NCBI GenBank assembly: GCA_949316235.1
Contig: OX438744.1
Location: 36,514,778 to 36,578,777, forward strand
Reading direction: 5' to 3'
DNA length: 64,000 bases
Source of the DNA: Oegoconia quadripuncta
Taxonomy: Eukaryota > Arthropoda > Insecta > Lepidoptera > Autostichidae
Positions 11,196 through 20,718 of this stretch are shown here, in pieces. The first letter of the stretch is position 1. Each line of letters starts with the position of its first letter. Under the pieces are notes generated by a model. That model ran no database searches, was not told the DNA's origin, and saw only the letters and a list, made by a program, of their open reading frames with translations. Made by a program: the position numbers and the translations under genes.

Positions 11196-14100
11196 CTGTT
11201 AACAAAAAAAGGTTAGTTAGTTTGACATCATAACCAACATTGTGGAATGCAATAAATGATTTGAATTTGATTTGAGTAATAAGTTCCAAATCTCCAAAGG
11301 TTTTTATATATTTTTATGATGATCTGGATACAAGATTGACCTCCCTAAGGTAAAAAGTAGCTTAGGTTGCTTTCATTCGGTCCTTCGAATCATTTCGTTC
11401 AAAAAATCACGCTCTTTCATTGTATGAAGATCAAACAACTTCTGACAATTGTGGATATTCGCTAATAAGCGTTCCATCACCTTTTGCAAATATGTTTTCT
11501 GCTAACTTTTTACCCGACTAAGGCGAAGCAAAAGGATTGTTTCGCTCTTTGAGTGATGTGCCACGCTGAGTTATAACCCATTTGTGCTACTGCGGCACAC
11601 ACTCGCTCTTTGTATTTTCTAGTCTTTACGTTTATTTGTATGGATATTTTTTTGTAATTTAAAAATTATGTAATTGTGTGAACGCAGTGGCGTAAATAAA
11701 TGCTTTATCTATCTATCTTAGTGAATTTTTTTAGCCCGGATGGAGTGTGCGGATTTTCGTAGGTACTTTTTCTTTGAGAACTTGGTCAGGGCACTGATGT
11801 GCGCTTCGTTTAAGTTATTATTTATAAGTTTTTATAAACAAACTGATCCGTGTCCGTCATATAGGATTTATGACACTCGGGACTAGTACGAATCTAACGG
11901 CACGTCATTTGTCCAAATTTACTGTGGCGTGTAGGTGGGAACATACAGGGTGACAATTAATGCCTATAATTCCTGTTTACTGATGACTCCACTCCTAATG
12001 ACGAACAACTTTGTACAAGGAATCATTACACGTACACCTGTAATTAGCGGTTCTTTCTTTGGCACATTTGACATCGCTGGAATGGACGTTCTTTTCTTCT
12101 TCGGCACTCTGGTCTTTCCTGCGACTATCCGTCTTTTCTTTGACCCGTTTGTTGTTTTTGTAACTGAAACAGGCGGTGTTTCCTGATCGCCTAGTTCGCT
12201 AGAGGTGCCCGGGACGGCCAAGTTATTGTATGGCATGGAGGGAACAAAATCCGAGTCACTCTCCATTTCCAATTTGATGAGGAGTTCCGTCTGGCGTAAG
12301 CCGGGAGTCGCAGTTTGCTCTCGAGGTACGTCAACCTCAACCACCGGTGCGTACTCCTGTTGTCAAAAAAAGGTTAGTTAGTTTGACATTGGTGTCGATT
12401 CGGATGTACAACGAACTAACTAAATTTAAGTTATATGTATCCTTTTCTAACCACTAATACATGAAAAGGACGACATATAATTAAGTCCTGTCAAATTAAG
12501 TAAAAAGATCAAAACAAGCACTTCTCTATCAATATTAGGTGTACACCTAGCGACGTCACGATTAAAATACTATGGAGCGACTTGTTTTGACAGCTCTTAA
12601 CTTAATTTGACAGGCCTTAATTTATAGTCGTCCCTTTCATGTAAATAGTGTTAGAAAAGGATGTATCTGCTTTAAATTTAGTTAGTTCGTTGTACATCCG
12701 AATCGACACCATTATAACCAACTTTGTGGAATGCAATAAATGATTTGATTTGAATTACCTGGAATAATACGTTCCAAATCTCCAAAGGTTTTTATATATT
12801 TTTATGATAACCTAACCTGAACCTAAGCTACTTTTTACCTTGGGGAGGTCAATCGTGTATCCAGATCGGATACACGATTGACCTCCCGAAGGTAAAAAGT
12901 AGCTTAGGTTGCTTTCATTTGGTCCTTCTAATCATTTCGTTCAAAAAATCACGCTATTACATTACGACTGTATGAAGTCAAACTTCTGACAATTGTGGAT
13001 AATAAGCAATTCATCGCCTTGGTTGCGAATTCGTTTTCTATTTGCGAAGTTATGAAATGTCTGGCGATCAGTCCTTGGATGGGTGACCACTACTGGAATT
13101 TTACGAGTGTTTCCGTGCATTGAACGGCACGTTAAATAGTCAGTCCCGTTTTCAATTAAAGGCAGTCTAACCAAGTCGGTGGCCAACATGGGAGACTTAA
13201 AAACTACTAGTCTGACACAAATCCATCCATCCGCACTGGGCGCGCGTGGTGGGTTATGGCCCATACCAGAGGGTATACTGGGATATATAGGACGTATAAA
13301 GTCTCATTAGAATCGGATCGAATGTTTTAAACTTGAGATCTATCTAATACTATAAATGCGAAAATTGAGATCTATCTAATACTGTAAAACTTGAGATCTA
13401 TCTAATACTATAAATGCGAAAATTGAGATCTATCTAATACTATAAATGCGAAAATTGGGATCTATCTAATACTATAAAACTTGAGATCTATCTAATACTA
13501 TAAATGCGAAAATTAGGATCTATCTAATACTATAAAACTTGAGATCTATCTAATACTATAAATGCGAAAATGTTGATGTTTGTTTGGTGCTCAATCACGG
13601 CGAAACGAATTTGGATGAAATTTGGTATATAGGCAGAACTTGCCCGGGATTAAAACATAGGTTACTGTTTATCCCGATAAAGCTAAGTAGTTCCCGTGAG
13701 ATAAATCATTTAATATCCACACTATGCAAGTTAATTTGTATTAAATGCTTGTATGAAATCGCTTTAAAACATCGACTGTTCTGTACTTGTTTGATAGGTA
13801 TCAGCATGTCGCCGTCTTGCTCCTGGTCTGATGTGATAACCGGTTCCACCTTTACTTCAACCTTCGTACTGTAAAATAACAATGATTTATACATCAATAA
13901 AGGAATTAAAAGCGATCCCGATCTACTACTGGACGAAGTCATAATCGCTCATGTTTTCGATCAGCGAAGTTAAGTGTTTGCCGCGGTCAATCCTTGCATG
14001 GGTGACCACTAGTGGCAATCTTATTAGTGTTTTCGTGTCTCGACGGGCACGTTAAACAGGATTCGGCTACTGAAGGCAGTCGTTAAGCCAAGTTGATGGC

Positions 14101-15544
14101 TTTATTAAGACTTTTGATGTTTTTGCTGTTTCAGGGTAAGAATTAATTGCCGTTTACTGAAGTGAAGAAGTCTGCATTCTCTGACCAGTCCGCTAGAGTA
14201 AACCAACTCTTTTCAAGAGACCTGAAACTATTTTCAGTTTGACCGGAAACTATTTGAGCTTCTATCCACATTCAGGATAAAATAAAATTGTTTTGTATGA
14301 TAAATTAACACTGCTCAGGTGAAACCTACCGTAAAATAAAACTAACCTGACGTATTTCTCGTGCTCAGCCTGGCGAGCGATCTCTGCCTCCTGAGCGAGC
14401 TCTGCCTGGCGAGCGATCTCTGCCTCCTGAGCGAGCTCTGCCTGGCGAGCGATCTCTGCCTCCTGAGCGATCTCTGCCTCGCGAGCGATCTCTAACATCA
14501 AATTCTTCAAGTGCTCCAAGATTCTCTGCACCTCCATCTACAATTTAGGGAAGAAATACAGATGGTAGAGAGAACAATAAATAGGTGAGAATCGAATTAA
14601 TTTTGGATCTAAGATTATGGATATTTTGAAAATTTGAAATGGCTGTAGTGTACGTGTGCCTACACGTATCTCAAAATATGGTACACTGGAGTACACCTAT
14701 TTCTACTTCGTCATAACAGCTATGCCCTGTGTACATCAGCCCCGCGCGCCTCCCCCCCCCCCCCCGCTCCCCCCCACACCCACCTGCGGCCGCAGGGGCG
14801 GCACCCGCAGCACGTAGTGGAAGGAGTGCGCCCCGCGCGCCGTCCCCCCCCCCCCCCCCCCCCGCTCCCCCCCACACCCACCTGCGGCCGCAGGGGCGGC
14901 ACCCGCAGCACGTAGTGGAAGGAGTGCGCCCCGCGCGCCGTCCCGTCCCCCCCTCCCCCCCCGCTCCCCCCCACACCCACCTGCGGCCGCAGGGGCGGCA
15001 CCCGCAGCACGTAGTGGAAGGAGTGCGCCCCGCGCGCCGTCCCCCCCCCCCCGCTCCCCCCCACACCCACCTGCGGCCGCAGGGGCGGCACCCGCAGCAC
15101 GTAGTGGAAGGAGTGCGCCCCGCGCGCCGTCCCGTACCCCCCTCCCCAACCCCCCGCTCCCCCCCACACCCACCTGCGGCCGCAGGGGCGGCACCCGCAG
15201 CACGTAGTGGAAGGAGTGCGCCCCGCGCGCCGTCCCGTCCCCCCCTCCCCAACCCCCCGCTCCCCCCCACACCCACCTGCGGCCGCAGGGGCGGCACCCG
15301 CAGCACGTAGTGGAAGGAGTGCGCCCCGCGCGCCGTCCCGTCCCCCCCTCCCCAACCCCCCGCTCCCCCCCACACCCACCTGCGGCCGCAGGGGCGGCAC
15401 CCGCAGCACGTAGTGGAAGGAGTGCGCCCCGCGCGCCGTCCCGTCCCCCCCTCCCCCCCCCCCCCCCCCCTCCCCCCCACACCCACCTGCGGCCGCAGGG
15501 GCGGCACCCGCAGCACGTAGTGGAAGGAGTGCGCCCCGCGCGCC

Positions 15545-15575
<31 letters not shown>

Positions 15576-18500
15576 GCTCCCCCCCACACCCACCTGCGGC
15601 CGCAGGGGCGGCACCCGCAGCACGTAGTGGAAGGAGTGCGCCCCGCGCGCCGTCCCCCCCCCCCCTCCCTCCCCCCCCCCCCCCCCCCCCCGCTCCCCCC
15701 CACACCCACCTGCGGCCGCAGGGGCGGCACCCGCAGCACGTAGTGGAAGGAGTGCGCCCCGCGCGCCCCGCACGCGGCGCACAGCTCGTACCGCGCGCAG
15801 TGCACGCACGTGTAGCGCACGCTGCACCACAATATTAAACATTTGAAATTAGAACGTACAGTGAATTGGCGCCCTAGGAAAGGGACTTTTGAATAGTGGG
15901 ATTGTGTCTGTGATTGTTTTTGATTCAGACTTGGCCATCATTTTGGAGTTTTATTAGGTAGGTAACGTGAGAAAAATAAGTAAATATTTTGTTAAATTAT
16001 GAACGTGTAACTAAAAAGATGTAAACAAGGAGAAATTGCCAAGTAGAGAAAATTTACATACACACTGCTCCGCCATGAGCTGGTATTATTACCTACGAGG
16101 GCGACACTGAAAGTTCTTAGAAATTGAAAAACTAGACAAACTAGCAAGTTATTAGTTTTATCATATCTTTTCAAAATAGAGCCCATTCACATCAATACAT
16201 CGCTTCATCCGATGAAACACTGGGAAAAGCACATTGCCCACTCGTCCTTAGGGGTCTCGTCGACGGCGTTTTGAAACGCAGCCAGTGCTTCATCGGCGTC
16301 CATAAAACGGTTTCTTCGAAATTTTTCTTTCATTTTCGGGAATAAATAAAATCGTAAGGGCTATACGGCGGGTGACCCAATAATTCCAAGTCTAACGTCT
16401 CCAAATAGTCGATCGTTTGCTTGGCGATGTGCGACGAGGCGTTGTCGTGGTGAAGGAGGATCCTACTGCGAGGTCGTTTCTCCGGAAACTTTCTCCAAGA
16501 CAAGTGGTAAACAAGTGTACCACTCCTGCAGTAACCGTTTTTCGCTCCTCTGAAACAATTGTTGCGTAATGACCTGTCCTTCCTCGAGGCCACCATCTTT
16601 TTCCCCACACTTCAACCTGTCCTCACTTTAGTTGGCAACTCCTCGGAAGGAACCATCCACTCAGCAGACTGTCTTTTAGTTTCAGGATCATAACAGTAAA
16701 TCCAGCTTTCGTCACCCGTAAGTATGTCGAACACAGCATTTGAGTCACCTCCGTTAAATCTTTGAACCATTTTACGGCACCAATCACCACGACGGAGTTT
16801 TTGGGCCTCGGTCAAATTAAGAGGTATCCTTCGGGCACAAAGCTTCCTGACCGCTAAATGTTCATGGAGGATTTTGTGCGCTTGACTCATACCGATGCCT
16901 AAGCTTGTCCGAATCTGCTGATAGGTCATTCTTTTGTCAGTCTCTATCATACTCCTCATAACACTGATGTTATCTTCGGTCGTTGCGGTAGAAGGCCGTC
17001 CCTTACGCAGATCATCGGTGAGATTAGTGCGACCACGTTTAAACTCATCAAACCAGTTGTAAACGTAGCACGAGAAGGGGCCTCATTGTAAAAGATCATA
17101 ACTTTTTTGTTGACTAAATTACATCGAAAGTCATAAAAAATCATTGCACGACAATTTTCTCGCGTTAAATTCATGCTCACGTGACACAGACAATTTTCAA
17201 TTTGACGCCAAATCGTAAAACAAATGAAAAATTATTGAAATACATACACAATAATATTGGCAGTGTTCCATTTTCAAAATTTGAGCTTATTTTTTTATTA
17301 TATCGTGTAAAAGTGGCCAGTTCTAAAAGTTTTTAGTGTCGCCCTCGTATACCATTTAACTATATGAATGTAATAGTAATAATTACTTATTTATTACATT
17401 CATCACACATTGTCAATAAAATGTTGATTTTTAACCTCCGACGAAAAACGACGGGTGTTGTGTCTGTTTGTGTGTGAGTATTTGTGTGAGTGGGTGTGTG
17501 AGTGGGTGTGTGAGTGGGTGTGTGAGTGGGTGTGTGAGTGGGTGTGTGAGTGGGTGTGTGAGTGGGTGTGTGAGTTGGTGTGTGAGTATGTGTGAGTGTG
17601 AGTGTGTTTGTATGTGTGTGAGTGGGCAGGTGTGTGTGTGGGTGTATAGTTATATCGATTAAGTTATTGCACTTCCGTTTGTAGAACTAAGCTCCCTCAA
17701 ACGTGTAAGTTCATTCAAAGAATTTTCGTCGTGTGGACGGTTCAAACTTTCTGGGTTCAAGAGTACTGATAGCCAACCAATTCAGTGTTTTTACCTGACC
17801 CTTTGCAAAAATCCGTGAACCTAAGTCCTCTAATGTTACCTCTAATGTTTATCGATTGTTACACCCCAACAAAGTATTAACAGTTGCATCCTTCTTTCAA
17901 CTTTTCCTTGCCTCTTGACGCATCGAAATCAATCAGTAGCTTGGACATACCGACAGGTTTATTGCATTTATCTGAAATGCAATAAACCTTTTTTATTTCC
18001 AGTAGATTTAAATTGACATTCAACAAATGATATAAGCGATAAGACCGCCTGGTTGTACAATTATTTTTTTTTGAAGCTATATTTATGAAGTGCATTGTAG
18101 AATTTTTCTGCAATAAAGTGTTAGAGTATAATATTCTAACCTTTTCGTCACAGTACATTTTTTAAAATCTAATATATATCAAAAAAGATATAGCATCATT
18201 TAGGAAAAATAGTGATAAACATGATGTCAATACAAGAAATAAAGATAAACTTGCAGGTCACATAAGTCGCCTCCACAAAGTCAGTAATTCATTCAAAGGG
18301 TTATGTATACGCTTTTACAATAAAGTTCCTCTTGATATACAAAATCTTCCTTTCAATAAATTTAAAGATACTATAAAACAGAAACTTATTAAGAAAGCAT
18401 ATTATAAAATATCAGATTATTTAGATGATAAACAATCATGGACATAACCAGCCCGTTCGCATAACCAGGCTATTTCACAATTAGTAATGAAATATTATAA

Positions 18501-20112
18501 CATAAAATAATAATTAATAATTTTGTAATATAAAAACCTTTTTTTTAAAAGAGCGACCTCTCGAGTTTCTTGCTTGTTCTTCTCAGGGGAAAATTGCCTT
18601 TTGAACAAGCAGTAGCTTTAAAAATGTAAAATCTGACTATTTTAAGTGTACCCTGTGTACCTACAAAATAAAGCATTTTTTGATTTTGATTTTGACTTGA
18701 TTGATTGATTGATTAAATGATATCATGATGATGATGATGATAGGTTTGCCTGGAAGAGATCGCTGTTAGCGATAAGGCCGCCTAATTTGTAGTTTCTATA
18801 AGATATTTAAATGTACCTTCCTTATTCAAACAATAAAGCGTATTTGATTTGATTTGATATCATGTATAATACGTTGAAATAAATGCTTGAAGTTTGAATC
18901 GTAGTGGGCTCTATTCGAACTCCTATGCACAGTTCATTTTCTTTGACACTGGTGTCGTCAAATTCCACGAAAATCGATGACCGAATGGTGTAGTGGATAG
19001 TCAGCGACAATTGCAGGTTTAAATCCCGCGAGGGGTAAATATTTGTGATGAATACGAACATTTATTCCCGAATCATGGACGTTTATATTTTTGTTTATTC
19101 GTTATCTAGTACCCATAGTACAAGCTTTGCTTAGTTTGGGACTGAATAATTGGTGTAAGTGTCTGATTAATTAGCACCGAGAGAATAACGTGCGCTTACC
19201 CAACAACGTTCGCTGCGCACGCGCTGCAAGTGTACCCTTCGGCCACCGGCTCCACGTGCACGGCGCCCTCAGTCACTGTCTCAGTCGCATCTGTGAAACA
19301 AACATTTATTTTTACATAACATACATAATTGACATCATTCGTCAATTCGCAATTCCTCGTCGTATTTTACCTGACTGCCCAAGGAAGGAGGGTTATGTTT
19401 CTAAATATGTTAACCTCATCATGAGTGTTAAAGATTCATTCAATCACAAGATATACCGGATGAGTTTTTTACTTCCTTAAGTAAAAAATAGGGCATATTA
19501 GGTAAGTGAAATAGAAGTTATTAGCATAGGTAGTTTAATAATTTTTTTTCAAAACCATCATGGACGCTCGCGACTGCCGGTGATTGATATGCGACTGGCT
19601 TCCTAGGGTTCGTATCATGCGAAATTTATTTGGAACTCATAAAGTCGGCAAGTTTTTTTTATTTATTAAATTTAATGACCATCAAAACCATAATCCTACC
19701 ATCATGAAGATCAGATGGTCCGACTGAGTGTGTAATACCGAAGTACTGCGCAGAGCCAATGTCGGTGCCATTGAGGCCTACTTAATGCGTCGGCAGCTTC
19801 GTTGTTGGGACACAGCCTCCTCTCACTGGGAGATGGTATAGGTCATAACGTGCCTCAGGCATCCAGGGCACACGGGTCCAGTGTTTTTAAACCGCCCGCG
19901 TTCTTGTAAGCCACCGACTTGGCTTAACGACTGGCGTCAATTGAAAACATGCCCTCCGAAGCACGGGAACACTTACCCTACTTTAAAACATGAGCATACC
20001 ATTGTGAATAACACCTTACCAATTTTTTTGTCGGATGCAGCGGTCGCTGTCGCTTTGATGTCGTACAACGACACGTCATCGCAAATTGTACTGCTGCTGC
20101 TCGGTTCATGAT
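10260..20112 (-). CDS. Paralogue B of the THAP-ZZ gene family, heavily repeat-expanded
   Basis: Seven minus-strand exons with GT..AG borders and compatible phases: B1 20112-20020, B2 19290-19200, B3 15821-15710, B4 14537-14347, B5 13868-13787, then B6b 11195-10260 or the alternative B6a 12356-11964. B1 carries CDDVSLYDIKA; B2+B3 form a ZZ finger with ligands YTCSAC, RYTCVHC, YELCAAC and GAHSFH; B4 starts MEVQRILEHLKNL; B5 has KVEVKVEP; B6b is an acidic tail with ELLIKLEIESDSEF and a basic patch ARKTRVLKKKRASIP. B1 needs an upstream phase-1 exon, which I could not find on this strand; the C gene has its THAP head there. Three exons carry private tandem expansions, and the last exon is duplicated. 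Whether it is expressed is unknown, but no stop interrupts any exon. Confidence 0.75.
11196..11960. other. Duplicated intron segment between B6b and B6a
   Basis: The first ~270 bases downstream on the plus strand (11200-11465) are nearly identical to 12365-13000 once the foldback inserts in the latter are removed. The rest (11470-11930) is AT-rich with no clear feature. Confidence 0.55.
11964..12356 (-). CDS. Exon B6a: partial tandem duplicate of the tail exon
   Basis: Acceptor caacag, then EYAPVVEVDVPREQTATPGL in the same phase as B6b, about 90% identical by eye over the first ~105 residues to KKEPLIT. There the similarity stops: the frame runs on for about 20 unrelated residues to a stop at 11964. 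It lacks all the 60-bp repeats. It could be a short alternative last exon or a dead partial copy. Confidence 0.6.
   Translation of the reverse strand, partial: EYAPVVEVDVPREQTATPGLRQTELLIKLEMESDSDFVPSMPYNNLAVPGTSSELGDQETPPVSVTKTTNGSKKRRIVAGKTRVPKKKRTSIPAMSNVPKKEPLITGVRVMIPCTKLFVIRSGVISKQEL
12391..12710. mobile_element. Foldback MITE with ~115-bp inverted arms, ATT target duplication
   Basis: Left arm starts ggtgtcgattcggatgtaca and the right arm is its reverse complement, ending tgtacatccgaatcgacacc. The arms stay alignable for about 115 bases. ATT flanks both sides (12388-12390 and 12711-12713). The duplicated intron next to B6b (near 11222-11236) holds the same flanks without the insert, so the empty site is visible in the same window. 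Confidence 0.85.
12828..12913. repeat. Perfect-looking hairpin: local inverted duplication
   Basis: aacctaagctactttttacc ... followed after a five-base loop by its reverse complement ending ggtaaaaagtagcttaggtt; arms about 40 bases. The undisturbed sequence is present once in the sister duplicate at 11325-11375, so one arm is a new inverted copy. Confidence 0.8.
13040..13285 (+). repeat. 5S rRNA-derived SINE (copy 1)
   Basis: The head gcgaagttatgaaatgtctg ... cagtccttggatgggtgacc resembles the 3' half of 5S rRNA (internal control region and ttggatgggtgacc stem). The body has aaccaagtcggtggccaac and the tail cgcactgggcgcgcgtggtg is shared with SINE family 3. This is the SINE3 type of organisation; it is not a functional 5S gene because the 5' half is missing. 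Confidence 0.6.
13321..13570. repeat. Tandem array of a 27-60 bp unit
   Basis: Units of the form gagatctatctaatactata alternate with aatgcgaaaatt or aaacttga, about eight times. The unit matches the end of the interspersed repeat that follows at 13550-13710, so the array looks like amplification of that element's terminal segment. Confidence 0.85.
13571..13720 (-). repeat. Interspersed Lepidoptera-type repeat
   Basis: Reverse orientation of the repeat seen whole at 28912-29130: aaatgcgaaaatgttgatgt, gctcaatcacggcgaaacga, tagttcccgtgagataaat. Possibly a non-autonomous Helitron or LINE tail; I cannot decide. Confidence 0.6.
13787..13868 (-). CDS. Exon B5
   Basis: Acceptor ttttacag, donor gtacag, phases 2 in and 0 out. 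Encodes TKVEVKVEPVITSDQEQDGD and a short end MLIPIKQ. KVEVKVEP is nearly identical to exon A5, and weakly similar to [10 protein letters not shown] of C5. Confidence 0.75.
13945..14115 (+). repeat. 5S rRNA-derived SINE (copy 2)
   Basis: Contains cgatcagcgaagttaagtg and ccttgcatgggtgaccac, closer to 5S rRNA than copy 1, then aggcagtcgttaagccaag. Lies in the intron between B5 and B4. Confidence 0.65.
14347..14537 (-). CDS. Exon B4: short helix with seven hexapeptide repeats
   Basis: Acceptor aattgtag, donor gttagt, phase 0 in and 2 out as in A4 and C4. After MEVQRILEHLKNLMLEI it runs through seven six-residue units such as AREAEI, AQEAEI and ARQAEL (18-bp DNA repeat, roughly 14360-14490). The equivalent exons A4 (24 codons) and C4 (33 codons) have no such repeat, so this is a private expansion. 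The unit is alanine/glutamate rich and likely helical. Confidence 0.8.
14740..15762 (-). repeat. GC-rich minisatellite made from the end of exon B3 and its splice donor
   Basis: Ten units of 90-116 bp. Each has, on the minus strand, about 60 bases of exon B3 (encoding ARGAHSFHYVLRVPPLRPQ), the splice donor CAG|GTGGGT, about 19 bases of intron and a G tract of variable length. The donor junction occurs at 15710 (the exon's own), 15594, 15487, 15380, 15277, 15174, 15071, 14981, 14882 and 14784. All three minus-strand frames stay open through the array. G tracts up to ~30 long make the copy number and tract lengths unreliable in any assembly. Confidence 0.95.
15710..15821 (-). CDS. Exon B3: second half of the ZZ zinc finger
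   Basis: Acceptor ttgtggtgcag, 112 nt, exactly the length of exon C3b at 51387-51498. Encodes VRYTCVHCARYELCAACGAR followed by GAHSFHYVLRVPPLRPQ. Three of the four Zn-ligand pairs of a ZZ finger are here: CVHC, CAAC and HSFH; the first, CSAC, comes from exon B2. Its 3' end is the founder of the minisatellite. Confidence 0.88.
15822..16095. other. Intron of paralogue B
   Basis: AT-rich, no coding signal. Contains the acceptor of B3 at its left end and the left flank of the mariner element. Confidence 0.5.
16096..17347 (-). mobile_element. mariner transposon, decayed copy
   Basis: 1252 bp bounded by TA on both sides (16094-16095, 17348-17349) with imperfect inverted ends cgagggcgacactgaaagtt and, reversed, cgagggcgacactaaaaact. 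The minus strand carries a D,D34D-type transposase in pieces: N-terminal MNLTRENCRAMIFYDF (about 17174), YQQIRTSLGIGMSQAHKILH, catalytic TGDESWIYCYDPETKRQS, LLHHDNASSHIA and a shortened third block HPPYSPYDF lacking about four residues. Frameshifts occur near 17090, 16955 and 16610, so it cannot encode an active enzyme. It sits in the intron between B2 and B3, same strand as B. Confidence 0.92.
17460..17645. repeat. TG-rich minisatellite, unit gtgtgagtgg
   Basis: About nine near-perfect 10-bp units followed by more degenerate gtgtgtgag tracts. The apparent VSGC-repeat open frame is a by-product. Confidence 0.9.
18180..18735 (+). pseudogene. 3' end of a non-LTR retrotransposon with tgatt-rich tail
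   Basis: Reads ISRLHKVSNSFKGLCIRFYN, VPLDIQNLPFNKFKDTIKQK and [17 protein letters not shown], a C-terminal block I know from lepidopteran endonuclease-RT elements. A 3' UTR follows, then a (tttgat)n/(gatt)n tail. 5'-truncated. The segment 17990-18070 just before has a related tail piece. Confidence 0.75.
18740..18862 (+). repeat. Non-LTR 3' tail
   Basis: gcctggaagagatcgctgtt, gataaggccgcctaatttgt and caataaagcgtatttgattt. The same tail is seen at 7765-7865, 21690-21830 and, diverged, 61600-61715. Confidence 0.75.
18979..19170 (+). repeat. SINE family 1, degenerate
   Basis: gaccgaatggtgtagtggat head, aaatcccgcgaggggtaaat B-box remnant and a full tail. It ends just before exon B2 on the opposite strand. 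Confidence 0.8.
19200..19290 (-). CDS. Exon B2: first half of the ZZ zinc finger
   Basis: Acceptor tgtttcacag, donor gtaagc; 91 nt, phase 1 in and 2 out, same phases as the C equivalent at 50183-50252. Encodes ATETVTEGAVHVEPVAEGYT then CSACAANVVG. The CSAC pair is the first Zn-ligand pair, and the intron splits the finger at the same G-[VF]-R-Y-T position as in C. Confidence 0.8.
19715..19975. repeat. RT C-terminal scrap and 5S-SINE body fragment
   Basis: On the plus strand 19750-19810 reads ANVGAIEAYLMRRQLRCWDT, a non-LTR RT C-terminal motif. From about 19905 the minus strand matches the SINE3 body (accgacttggcttaacgact is the reverse of aaccaagtcggt-type sequence). Confidence 0.55.
20020..20112 (-). 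CDS. Exon B1: short acidic exon
   Basis: Acceptor ggttttcag, donor gtaagg, 93 nt, phase 1 in and 1 out. Encodes HEPSSSSTICDDVSLYDIKA then TATAASDKKI. It aligns with the tandem exons of C ([13 protein letters not shown]...DTETDK). It is the first B exon found; the expected upstream head is not seen. Confidence 0.65.
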
Positions 20113-20718
20113 CTGAAAACCAACCAAGGCTGGTAATAATTACAATTGCTGACAAATACTGAACTTTCACGTGAATCACGTTATAGCCTTATGTGACTCT
20201 ACAAAAATGATTTAATACGTTTATGAACGATATTCAATTTCCGAACACAACCGAACGATGGATGAACTCTTGAGAACTGACAAAGGGGAGTTAATCTTCA
20301 ATTCTGTGCTGCTCGTTGCTTGTACTAATGGTTGTTGAAAAACTTCTTGTAAACGCTAGGGTTCATTTGTCGTGAATCTTACACTTGTAGCTTCAGTGTA
20401 CCTACAAACTTATCTCTATTTCTACCGTAAGGGTTGGAATATATGGTTGGTGGTATGACATTTTGAAATTCATAATTCATTTAATCGTAGATTTATAACT
20501 TAACATTACTCGGTTTGGTAGGTGGTAGGACATTTTGAAATGTTTCAAGTTGTTGTATGTTACTAGCTCTGTATCTGTATCTGTTTCTTACAAATTGTTT
20601 CTTTTACTTTATTTTTGACATTTTGTTTTGGATATAAAAGAATAAATATGTTAAAAAATCTTTATCAAAAGCCTATGACGGCTTCATCGATTTTATAGAA
20701 TAGAACTACACTGACAAA

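Noticed and set aside
13040..13110. Functional 5S rRNA gene
   Set aside because: Only the 3' half is similar and it is fused to a SINE body.
13321..13570. CRISPR-like array
   Set aside because: The units have no unique spacers; it is a simple tandem repeat in a eukaryotic genome.
14671..15842. Three long overlapping minus-strand frames and plus-strand proline-rich frames across the GC-rich array
   Set aside because: They exist because the minisatellite has no stop codons in any frame. Only the ZZ exon part has independent support (acceptor, homology to C).
17468..17662. VSGC-repeat open frame
   Set aside because: Translation of a gtgtgagtgg minisatellite; no other coding sign.
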